From: Stictocephala bisonia
Lineage: Eukaryota > Arthropoda > Insecta > Hemiptera > Membracidae
Assembly (NCBI GenBank): GCA_035578905.1
Contig: JAQJVL010000607.1
Span: 372,001 to 436,000 of the forward strand
DNA length: 64,000 nt
Reading direction: 5' to 3'
Shown: positions 54,986 through 64,000 of the stretch, one piece after another
Position numbering within the stretch: position 1 is the first letter of the stretch
Layout: every line of letters begins with the position of its first letter
Notes under the pieces: generated by a model
What the model was told of the DNA's origin: nothing
The model's database searches: none
What the model saw: only the letters and a program-made list of their open reading frames with translations
Translations under genes and position numbers: made by a program

Positions 54986-55494
54986 TTCAGGAGAAAACCA
55001 CTTTTATTTTGACATCCTACTTTTGTTAATGATGCCATCAATTTTTGGTTTAGTTTCCTGTGCCTGGTCAAAAAAACAGCTTTTTTACAATTTTCCCATA
55101 ATAAATTCAGTACAGTTGATGCAAGACTGACGGAGGGAATTGGTAAAAGTGCTGTCTGAGGTAGCTGAGAACACCAGAAATATGCACACAACTTCCGCCA
55201 GCTGATTATGTAGCCAAGTGGCAAATAATACAGCATCAAGTAGCGCTGGACCTGTGATTAATTTCCGCTAGTGACTCCAACTTTTTGTCTTGAAAAACAA
55301 TGTTTGATCGTACGTTTAAGATGCATGTGTTCTTCTAAGTCTTCTAAACAGTAGGGGTTCATTGTATCTTTCTTATTATCATTTTTAGGCTCTTATTGCG
55401 TTGAAAACTAAAGAACAGTAATTAATTATAGGCATATTATTTATTCTATTTTTTACTGAAAAGAGTGTTTTATTTTAATAAAATCCGTTTAGTT

Positions 55495-55560
55495 TGACAA
55501 ATTCGATAATGGTTCGGTCCCAATTATTTCGGATCACAGGGACTCCATTGTACTACTCTA
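55495..55560 (-). mobile_element. Possible pogo/Tigger-like end fragment
   Basis: On the minus strand it reads TAGTACAATGGAGTCCCTG, then CCGAAATAATTGGGACCG, resembling ends of Tigger-like elements that carry TCGxxTAATTxGGACC motifs. No partner end was identified. Confidence 0.3.
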
Positions 55561-56039
55561 TTTACGTTTCTGAAGATTTTTTTGTTTTTGGGACATATTT
55601 CCCATTTTATTTCCAATTTTACAAATCTGATGATATATTTGGATTCAGGAGAAAAATAGCTTTAATTTGATGCCCCACTTGAGTGGGTAATGTCAGTATT
55701 AAAAAATTAAATGTTTTCGAAAACTGCGATTATAGGGACCCCACTCAAATTTTTTAAGTTTTAAAGCTGAAATTAAGATATAAGGTACACATCTGTTAGA
55801 TTTAAAACATTTTTACCTAAGTGTTTTCCGAGTTGGGTCATAAAAACTACTTTTTAAACAATTTTCCCATAAGAAATACATTGGGACTGTTTTGGAAGCA
55901 TACCCATGATGGGAGTAGGATGCCGGGGAATTGCCTCAACATTTAGTGGCAGTCAGTCAGTCACTACATTGAGCTTTATGATATATAAATAGATAGCTCA
56001 AATACTGTATAAATATGATCATTTTAACATTTAATAATA

Positions 56040-56232
56040 TGATATACTGTAAGTAAAGTTATTATTAATGTAGAAAATTTTATAATTACTTTCAATGTAA
56101 TATTAATTCTATGTAGTAAACAAAAAAAATGTCTTTTTTGAATTTTATTCTGATATAGTGTACTTTATTCTTTGTCACTCGGTGCAAGTCTGTACTGCAA
56201 ATCACCAAAGCATTGTCTTGTCATGTACACTA
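56040..56232 (+). repeat. Diverged local duplication, copy 2
   Basis: Second copy of 54790-54985 about 1.25 kb downstream; contains an extra ~12-base stretch (TCTGTACTGCAA) before the shared ATCACCAAAGCATTGTC. Confidence 0.65.
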
Positions 56233-56593
56233 GTCAGCAGTAAGGGAAAATTATTTTAATAAAAAAAAAACTACACAAAGTACAGTTTGTATTAAAATCT
56301 GATGAGCACAACCAGCAAGTTAATTATTTCAAAATATTTTCAGAGCAAGATCAGACAAAAATTGTCTTATTGAAATCAGTAATGTATAATTATAAAGGGA
56401 ATAACAAAACAGTTAGGCCTAACTCAGTATATCCTGTAACATATTCCTGGCCCTACCAGTTTTTTATGTTTTTTTGTGAACTACAAAAATATTTTTAACA
56501 ACATTTCTTTATATTGTCTAATATTTTTAACAACACTATCATGTGTCTGATATGGGCTACATAATATGTTGAAAAATGTTTTGTTGGTAACAG

Positions 56594-56811
56594 ATTTTGA
56601 TGGTGATGATATGCTTGGAGTGTCTGATCTACGTCACGTTATTGACAGACTAACTGGTTCTCAGCGGCTTTCTGAGGTTGACACACAACTACTCATACAG
56701 AATATACTTGATGAAGCAGATTTAGATGATGATGGAGCTCTTTCATTTGCTGAGTTTGAGCACATTGTCGACAAGTCACCAGATTTTGCCAAGTTAGTTA
56801 ACAACAGTTAA
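56594..56811 (+). CDS. CIB1: CIB-family gene, exon 4 with EF-hands 3 and 4
   Basis: Acceptor GTTGGTAACAG precedes the completion of Asp112. Residues 112-123, DFDGDDMLGVSD, form EF loop 3. Asp occupies position 12 as in CIB1 instead of the usual Glu, and Asp replaces Gly at position 6. Residues 154-165, DLDDDGALSFAE, form a canonical EF loop 4. The helix EFEHIVDKSPDFA matches the CIB1 C-terminal segment. Read through, it ends KLVNNS at 56811 for 183 residues in total. Alternatively, donor GTTAGT at 56793 would splice to an unseen last exon giving the hydrophobic tail usual in CIB1. CIB proteins bind calcium and integrin alpha tails or kinases. CIB1-versus-other-CIB assignment is by motif. Confidence 0.88.
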
Positions 56812-58839
56812 TAATTTTCTTTTTTAAATGAATTGTAATAATTAAATTATAGTTCTGGCACTAAGTGAAAACACTTCCAATATTTATAAGTATAACTTCA
56901 TAAGTCCAAAATATAAGTCCTTCATAAGTATAACTATGTACTAAGTAACAGTGTTGTAAATTTATTTACTCTAATCTGTACTTACTAAATTTGAAAATTA
57001 ATATACTAACAATAATTATTATTCAAACTACTAACGAAAAGTCAATAATTCGCTTAAAAAAACAGTAGTAGTAAAATAAGTTATTACATCAACAAACTTA
57101 CATCAGAAAGTAAGATAAGTCAACCAACATAAACATAAGGCGCATACAAAAGATACAGGAGGGTCAGGAACTTTGTGAACCATTGGTGTTCTAGTTCCGT
57201 TCTTATGATCTGGGAACTAATGAAATGGCGGAAAATGAATTCCCAAGAATTAATTACACACCTGTTGCTGTATGGAAATGCTGCTTCACTCAGTGGCCAA
57301 AGATCTTGTCAATGAGTTATATATGTGTGCAACCTTATTCTAACATGCCATAAATAGATTTTCTAAACAGCAACCTCCCCAAGAATGAAGTAGGCATGTA
57401 GGAAATTTTCACGCAGCTTCCCTCTACTTTGTCTCATGTGCTGAGAGTCCCCTCCACATGCTTGAAATTTCAAGAACTATCAAAGCAATTTAGTCTTACT
57501 TTCTAATTTCTGTTTTCATTTTGTACCTTACTAAGAGGTTACATTATTATAAGAGGTAACTCATTATATAATTGTTTTACATTTATAGCCATTAGATTGC
57601 TTAAACTTTTATATATAGGGTGAGTCACTACTAACTACATTAAATTCACCAGCAGGTTCCACTGACAAAAAGGAACAAAAAAGTTATTGTAACCCATAGT
57701 CCAATTTTCAACCGTTTGGCTGTAATGGGCATTTTGTGTTAGTTTGAAGGTAAAACCAAACCAATTTCCCATTCAAACTCACCTCTCCGAAGGAGGTTTC
57801 GAAAGATCGACATCGGAATAGCCCAGTACGGAGACGTCGAATAATTCCAGGGGTTAGATTTTAGCGTGTCATATTTTAATATTACATTGGGTAGCTCAGC
57901 TTGAGGCTCAGCTGACTACATCTATATGTCCTCATCATCTCCACCCCATAATTATTAATATAATAAAATTGTAAAAATTTGTACAAAAATAATTAATAAA
58001 ACCCCAATTATTTGGTTGCTACACCTCAGCCCTGACGACAATTAGCTACACCCTAAGTGTGAACAGGGTTACCAGCTAATGCTGAGGTTACAGGCCCTCC
58101 AGAGGTTCTAAGGTTGTGATGCTAGGTTATTCTGGTTGCAAGCAGAGCGATCACCAGAATAGTAAAACAAATGTTAAAAGACCGAATGACTATTGTAATA
58201 CGTTAATTAGCCTGTTTACCACCCATATGTTCCACCAGTGCTAATGAAATTTAACTTTTAATTTAAATGAAATGTTGTGTCGAAAAAAAATTAAACCCCT
58301 GAACTAATACGTTATTTATGATAATATACGATCAAAACTATGCCACTCAAGATAATAATTAACTACGTATCAAATATTAAATTTTATCATGATAAAAGGC
58401 CAGAAAAGAGTAAGCGTTTTAGTGGACAACTAATCAAACCTATTCACAAAATACTCCATCAACGTGTAGCGTTTGTATCAGAGGTAACGAGGACACTAAG
58501 CCAGCCAGATCTGGATGGTTTTAGGAGCGCCGAACGAATGTCGGTCGGTTCTGCCTTCTCTGATAAGGAAAACTAATATAGGAGGGCAATCGTTGGAGGG
58601 GGTTACAGAGGTTGGAGGGGAAAGCTAAGTTTCACCACAGAGCTGATTGGATGTCTGCCGGCAGGACACGAAACAGCTGGGTGAGCGAGGTTCATATTGT
58701 TGCTTACATTTTCTTACCCTCCTCAAAATTTAGCTCGTTACAACGACATGGAAAGTAATACCATTTGAAAGAGTATTAAATTTTCTATAAATTAAACATA
58801 GTACTCAAATAACAACCCGATATATATTATTTTGGAATA

Positions 58840-60782
58840 ACTGTAAAGTTGAACATTTTTGCTGCAGACTTTCTCCTTTAAACTTTAGGGATCAATTAAA
58901 GTAGTTCAATTGTTGGTATTCTTACGTTCAATTACTGAAAAAACGTTCCTATTAAATTATCTTTAAAATTATGTATAAATACTAAGGAGTCATACATGAA
59001 AAAATTTTGAAATTCCATAAAAATATTTATAAGGATACAGCATTAGAGTTCATCATGTTGGTTATAAACACAAATTTAATGACTGTGTATCTATAATTTA
59101 TGTACCAGCTCTATCTGTTGACTAAATCAGCTGATTGGGGATTAAATAGTTATAATTAGTTGATTTTTTATTGTTGCATTATAAAACTGTTCTTATATCC
59201 TTTTCAATCACGCACTACAAGTAACACATAACTAATGACATTAGTGCTAGATAATTGTTTTTTGAATAGTCATGGTGTTTACCAATGAATAATATGTTGA
59301 CATTATTGTGGTTTACCGGTTCTGTGACTATAATACAACATGAAAACCATCGTGAATACTATCGCCGTTATCCAAATAGAAGGCTTCCAAATGCACAGAC
59401 CTTTGTCAACGTTCATCGCTGTTTGCGTAAAAGTGGAGTTTCCTACCAATAATCGTTTGGTTGGAAATGTTATTCAAGATGTAGGAGTTGAAGCTGTTCT
59501 TTATTGCTTTACAAGAGACCCATGAACAAGTACAAGGGCAGTTTCTCGTGAGTTTGGGATTTCCCAATCATGCTTAAGTACAATTGTACGTAAAGAAAAT
59601 CTATGTACTTATCATTTTATTAGAGTGCAAGCTCTAGAACCAATAGATCCTCCCCTAAGAGTTCAGTTCTGTTGCTTGATTCATCAGTTTGATACTCGCA
59701 ATTTTCTTAAGACCATTCTTTTGACAGATGAATCAATATTTACTTGCAAGGGTGTTTTTAATGTACACAATGAGCATTACTATGCTTAAGAAAATCTTCA
59801 CCTGATACACAAGTCTTCTAATCAAGTAAGAATCAAATTAAATGCCCGGATTGGATTCATTGGAAGCTGGCTCATAGGACCATACCTCGACATACTAACA
59901 GCCTTAAATTGCATTCAATACTTGGACCCTTAACTGAAAACTTACCACTGCTCCTTCAAGACTTGCCGTTGGATTTTCCTTAAAGTATTGTCTTCCAAGC
60001 AAGGTTTAAGGCAAATCTTGCCTGATGTGATCAACGTGGAGGTCTGTCAGCACATCAGTGATACTCTTAACATGTGGATAGGAAGAGGAGGACAATAACA
60101 TGGCCTCCATGATCTCCAGTCCTGACACCAATTGACTACAATGTTTGGGGGCACATCAAGCAAAAAGATTATTACACACCATTTCGAAATGTTGAAGAGT
60201 TAAGGAATAGGAATTTGACAGCTTCTCAACTCCTATGTGATGAAATGAACTTTAAGGTGACTGTGAGGGAATCCAGAAAAAGACTTCGCATGTGTAGTAA
60301 GGAAAAGGAGCACGTTTTAAAAATCTTCTAAAATGATAAAAACTCTTGGGAGCCGTGATAGCATAATATTTTTTGTGAACTGTAGGTAAAGACACCATAA
60401 AACACGTAAGAAAAAAATCCTGTTAAAGAAGTTGTATTTTTCAGTTTTAAAAATTAGCTGATTATAACTATTTCAATTCGGAATCAGCTGATTTAGTCAA
60501 CAGATTTAGCTAGTACAGAAATTACAGATATTCAGTCATTAGATTGGTGTTTATAACCAATATGATGAACTCTAATGCTGTATCATTATCAATATTTTTA
60601 TGAAATTTCAACAATTTTTTCATGTATGACCCCTTAATATTTACTCATCATTTTAAAGATAAATAAATAATTATGGAAGTTTTTCAGTAATTGAACATAA
60701 GAATTCCAACAATTGAACTGCTTTAATTGAACCTTAAAGTTTAAAGGAGAAAGTCTGCAACAAAAATGTCCAACTTTACAGT
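58840..60782 (+). mobile_element. mariner-like transposon with long (~330 bp) TIRs
   Basis: Left arm 58840-59170 starts ACTGTAAAGTTGAACATTTT. Right arm 60440-60782 is its inverse (ACTGTAAAGTTGGACATTTT). Both contain CTGCAGACTTTCTCCTTTAAACTTTA-like sequence, an AGTTCAATTGTTGG block, and GTTGACTAAATCAGCTGATT at the inner border. Total 1943 bp, nested inside the 57.6-63.1 kb element. Confidence 0.85.
59342..60330 (+). pseudogene. Decayed IS630/mariner-type transposase
   Basis: An N-terminal helix-turn-helix with REYYRRYPNRRLPNAQTFVNVHRCLRKSG resembles the DUF4817-type domain found in many insect mariner relatives. After breaks, STRAVSREFGISQSCLSTIVRKENL gives the second helix-turn-helix. The catalytic part shows ILLTDESIFTCKGVFNVHN (first Asp), a ruined middle where FQQDGA would be, then ITWPP-SPVLTPIDYNVWGHIKQKDYYTPF. 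There the usual SPDL is SPVL and the following Asp sits in the third catalytic position. At least five frame breaks or stops; inactive. Arm lengths on either side fit the element described above. Confidence 0.75.
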
Positions 60783-61961
60783 TTGTAAACCTTTGAGGTT
60801 TACTTAACTGCTACACGTTTGCATAAGATTCCCTCATAATTATTATTAATAATAAAAATAAGAATAAATATTAACATAAAAAATGAGACATAGGTTTTAT
60901 TACAACAGGAAATACGGTACAGGAAGTGGAGTTGGTAAAATTTGAGTAGGACATCCGGAAAGTATGAACTCAGAAAGCAAGGGATCGGATGGCAAGCAAG
61001 CAGGGTCAGCACTGTACACAGGATTACCAGAATAATACAATTTTAGACTGACCAAAACTAGGCCGATGAACGCTGATACGGCGGAGATTCAGCAAAAGCT
61101 CCGTAGGACCGCCCATTACGAAAACGGGCCTATAGGGTGATCCGTAATATGACCATCGATAATAATTGGTTGTCCGAAATTGTAGGCATGTCCAGTGAGT
61201 GGCAGGGGGAATGAGATACTAGGGAAAGAGTGGGAAAAGAAAAGAAGAGTCTGAGGAGAGTTCGGCAAGTGATAGGACTTCGGGAAATAGACAACTAGGG
61301 AGGACGAGCACCGAGAGATCCAACGACCTAGACTTCGTCAACCCGCCCTGCATAGCAAACACGGGACAAGCTAGGAGGAGGACTTGGAGCCACGGTCCAA
61401 CCCCTTGCGATATCAACCCCTAGAGGACTTCACGAGCAGCCAACCTGAACCTGAGGGACCACCGGACTTGCAGCCTATCCTGAGGACCAGAGAGGCCACC
61501 TTAAGGGACTGCAAGCGACTCCACCCACCCTCAAGGGAGTTCAGGCAACTCCAGACCTAACCAGCCCACCTGACCCTGAGGGACAAGCGGATGTCGGATC
61601 CACTACGGCCCGTGGACACTACCTGCAGGAGACATAGAGTCCAGGGGTATGTTAACATTTGTTTAACACCTCCAGGGTTTAAGGGGAACGAAAATGTAAA
61701 TTTGGTAGATGAAAGGAAATTTTGTAAGGGCGTTCAATTACGTTTTCCCTAAACCAAAGCGTAAGCCGACAGGCAGTTCAGTACTCATATGAGAAGCTAA
61801 TCATAATCGTAATTAATAATAACATAGAATTCACTGGTTGAGGGAATTGAGTCTGGTATAAGTTAATGTGTTGAGATTGTTACTTTAAATTGTGAATATA
61901 TAAATACGTAAATCCATGTAATTGAACATTGTCCGTATAAATGGTTGTTTTGAGTTGATAT

Positions 61962-61963
<2 letters not shown>

Positions 61964-62010
<47 letters not shown>
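61964..62010. repeat. (TA)n microsatellite
   Basis: An uninterrupted TA run of about 23 units inside the composite element. Confidence 0.95.
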
Positions 62011-62013
<3 letters not shown>

Positions 62014-63083
62014 AATGAATAAATATTGCGTTGAATATATAAACCATGATTATTGGATAATACTTGGGAAGAATAAACTATGGCAACTAGGGCCATTTGA
62101 ATTTTTGGCTTATCTCTTGGAAGTAGTTGTAAAATAATGTAACTAAAATCATATGGTAAATTGATTAGGTTGTCATAGTTAGTAAGGTTGATATATTATT
62201 GTTTGATTGTCAATTTTGATTGGAAATAATTGTTTGATTATTCTTGAGTATAGCTTGTTATCGAATGTATAATTTCTACTTGTTAGTGTAGACGTTTTGC
62301 ACATATAATACTTATTTAGTTGATTCGTAATGTGACGTTTATGTAATTATTTAGAGGATTGTGATTTAATAGTATAGGAGTTTGCTGTTGCTTGTTGTAA
62401 CTAATATTCTTGAAATTATTGATTCACCGGGCTGTATATTGAAGCCAATGTTAATAGTAATTTGATTGAAGATTTATAACGTATCATTTGTATTGTCTAG
62501 TATTGAATGAGAAGGGTATATTGAAGGAGGTGTATAGTGTAAAATAGGATAAGATAATTGTAATATTTTGGAAGGGATTGTCAAGATGATATACTGTAAT
62601 AATAAATTTGTGTTGTACTTTTACTAGTGTCAATAGTTATTCTAGGTCCTGGTTTCCTACACTAGCTAAGCGAGTCATTAAGGTTAAATTTATTTCTCAT
62701 TACTTATGTAACAGTCAATTGTGATTTAACATTTTTATACACTGAGTTTTGGAGGAAGTAAGAGGTTTACTTGGTGGAGAGAGATTTACAAGTTATTACA
62801 AATCAATGTATGAAGAGTTGTTATTTGAGTGCTATGTTTAATTTATAGGGAATTTAATACTTTTTCAATTGGTATTACTTTTCGTGTCATGAATAAAATT
62901 GGTTTGGTTTTTCCTTCAAACTAACAGTAACAAGTTGTGTAATTTTTAAAAATTACAAAATGCGCCATTACAGCCAAACAGTTCAAATCGGACTATGGTT
63001 TACACTAACTTTTTCGTTCCTTTTTGTCAGTGGAACCTGCTGGTGAAGTTAATATAGTTAGTAGTGACTCACCCTGTATATAT

Positions 63084-63220
63084 AAAGATAACACTTAGCA
63101 ATATTTTAAATATTTAATAATCAAAATCGATTACGATATTAAAAGATCCAAAGATGATATTTAGAGATCAAAATCGATTTTGACTATTAAATATTAAAAA
63201 GATTACCAAGTGTTATCTTT
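63084..63220. mobile_element. Palindromic MITE-like element
   Basis: Arms of about 50 bp (AAAGATAACACTTAGCAAT... and its inverse ...ACCAAGTGTTATCTTT) match at all but about six positions and surround a ~35-base centre that repeats AATCGAT. TATA/ATAA bases flank both sides. It lies immediately next to the right end of the 57.6-63.08 kb element. Confidence 0.7.
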
Positions 63221-64000
63221 ATAAATATATTTTTTACATAAAGTAAGATGGCGGCAGGAGTAGAATTCCATCATGTTAAAAATGTCCATGCCCTTTCTAT
63301 TTTTCATTCTCTGATTTGTGTGGGCTCAATCTCAATATTGCCTCCCGGAGCAAATCACTCTACTATGCACCCCTCAGCTGCTCTACTTTCTTGTTTGTTT
63401 AGATGAATGGAGAGGGGAAGAAATCTATAATGTGGATGGGCAGTGTGCTCACCTCCACATTCAGTCACAATCTCTTAGTGTTATTTTGCACTAAGTTATG
63501 CCTTTACCAACTTAAATAAAATAAAGTACTAATAACAATAGGAATTTCGTACATGACTCTTCATTCTGTTTCTTTTGATCTTATCTGATCACTAAGAATT
63601 CTTTACATTATATCTGTATTATTTTCTTTCTACTTTCCTCCATTTAGGCAACTGGTAGTAGTGTGTCACATATTATTGTCTCCACACCTTAAAAACATTC
63701 ATTGCCTTTGATTGACACTGATATTTATTGCAATCTGAGAACATTTTGACCAGTTAATAATACTTGACAAATTGCCTCCTAGTGAATATATTTTTGGCAG
63801 AGAAACAATATTATACTTAAGCTTAGTCAAGCTGGTGAACTCTCTTAGAATTAAGTGTATTTAAGGTAACCTTAGAACATAAACATATGCACCTAGTGTT
63901 ACAACTGCAAGCTAGCTCTTCTTTGTTTGGTTTTGTTATGTAGCTCGCTATTGAAATGAGCCCCACTGGTGCTGTGGTATAGTACTGTAACTGAACTGCA
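63221..64000. other. No gene recognised
   Basis: Mixed sequence without a supported exon, transposon protein or repeat. A final CIB exon was sought here and not found. Confidence 0.4.

Larger units (their letters stand above)
57616..63080. mobile_element. Composite element with ~125-bp terminal inverted repeats
   Basis: The left end, GGGTGAGTCACTACTAACTA then CCAGCAGGTTCCACTGACAA and GGCTGTAATGG, is matched inverted at 62955-63080 with roughly 90% identity over about 125 bp. TATA-type bases flank both. The 5.46 kb between hold a mariner-like element (58840-60782), a GC-richer segment at 61030-61660 without a readable domain, and a (TA)n run at 61964-62010. No transposase of its own was identified. 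Confidence 0.7.

Noticed and set aside
60430..60460. TTTTTCAG followed by a short frame (NFKN stop) as the last CIB exon
   Set aside because: It lies in the transposon's right inverted repeat and gives only a chance resemblance to the expected tail.
61863..62096. Minus-strand ORF with a run of Ile-Tyr repeats
   Set aside because: It is the translation of the TA microsatellite.

Overview
The window is AT-rich eukaryotic DNA, most likely from an insect (possibly a hemipteran). Host coding sequence occurs only as short exons with GT/AG splice sites in long introns. The rest is dominated by mobile DNA typical of arthropods: endonuclease-type non-LTR retrotransposons (LINEs), many piggyBac-type TTAA elements, mariner/pogo-type elements and tRNA-derived SINEs. 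No operon, bacterial gene, CRISPR array, rRNA or free-standing tRNA gene was found.

Two host genes can be supported. One, on the minus strand, has exons at 33228-33361 and 12176-12505 that join in frame into the front and core of a PX domain of the sorting nexin 20/21 type. The other, on the plus strand, has four in-phase exons (41136-41186, 50560-50594, 52838-53085, 56594-56811) that give a 183-residue EF-hand protein of the calcium- and integrin-binding family, closest in pattern to CIB1. The two genes are arranged roughly head to head around 33-41 kb. Nearly all other recognisable sequence lies in their introns or flanks and consists of transposons.

Layout. 0-6.2 kb: a decayed RNase H-bearing LINE split by an opposite-strand LINE, then a second LINE 3' fragment. 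6.8-12.1 kb: a SINE, a hAT-like end, a piggyBac remnant, and a deleted piggyBac element carrying a pogo-like element. 12.2-33.4 kb: the PX-gene intron, holding LINE fragments, a SINE, a 2.8-kb piggyBac element with a broken transposase, and a nearly full-length LINE with both ORFs open. 34-39.7 kb: two more piggyBac elements of different families. 41-49 kb: CIB intron 1, with a self-nested family that makes 8-bp target duplications, two or three more TTAA elements, and a LINE with an uninterrupted 750-codon reverse transcriptase ORF. 50-57 kb: CIB exons 2-4 with a small MITE and local duplications. 57.6-63.2 kb: a composite with about 125-bp terminal inverted repeats containing a mariner-like transposon with about 330-bp inverted repeats, followed by a palindromic MITE.

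The most unusual signals are the self-nested family at 41.3-43.9 kb, where an internal paralogous empty site demonstrates the 8-bp duplication; the number of unrelated piggyBac terminal-repeat families side by side; and the young LINE with an initiator plus correctly spaced downstream promoter element. Apart from the two genes, most coding fragments are decayed transposon proteins.
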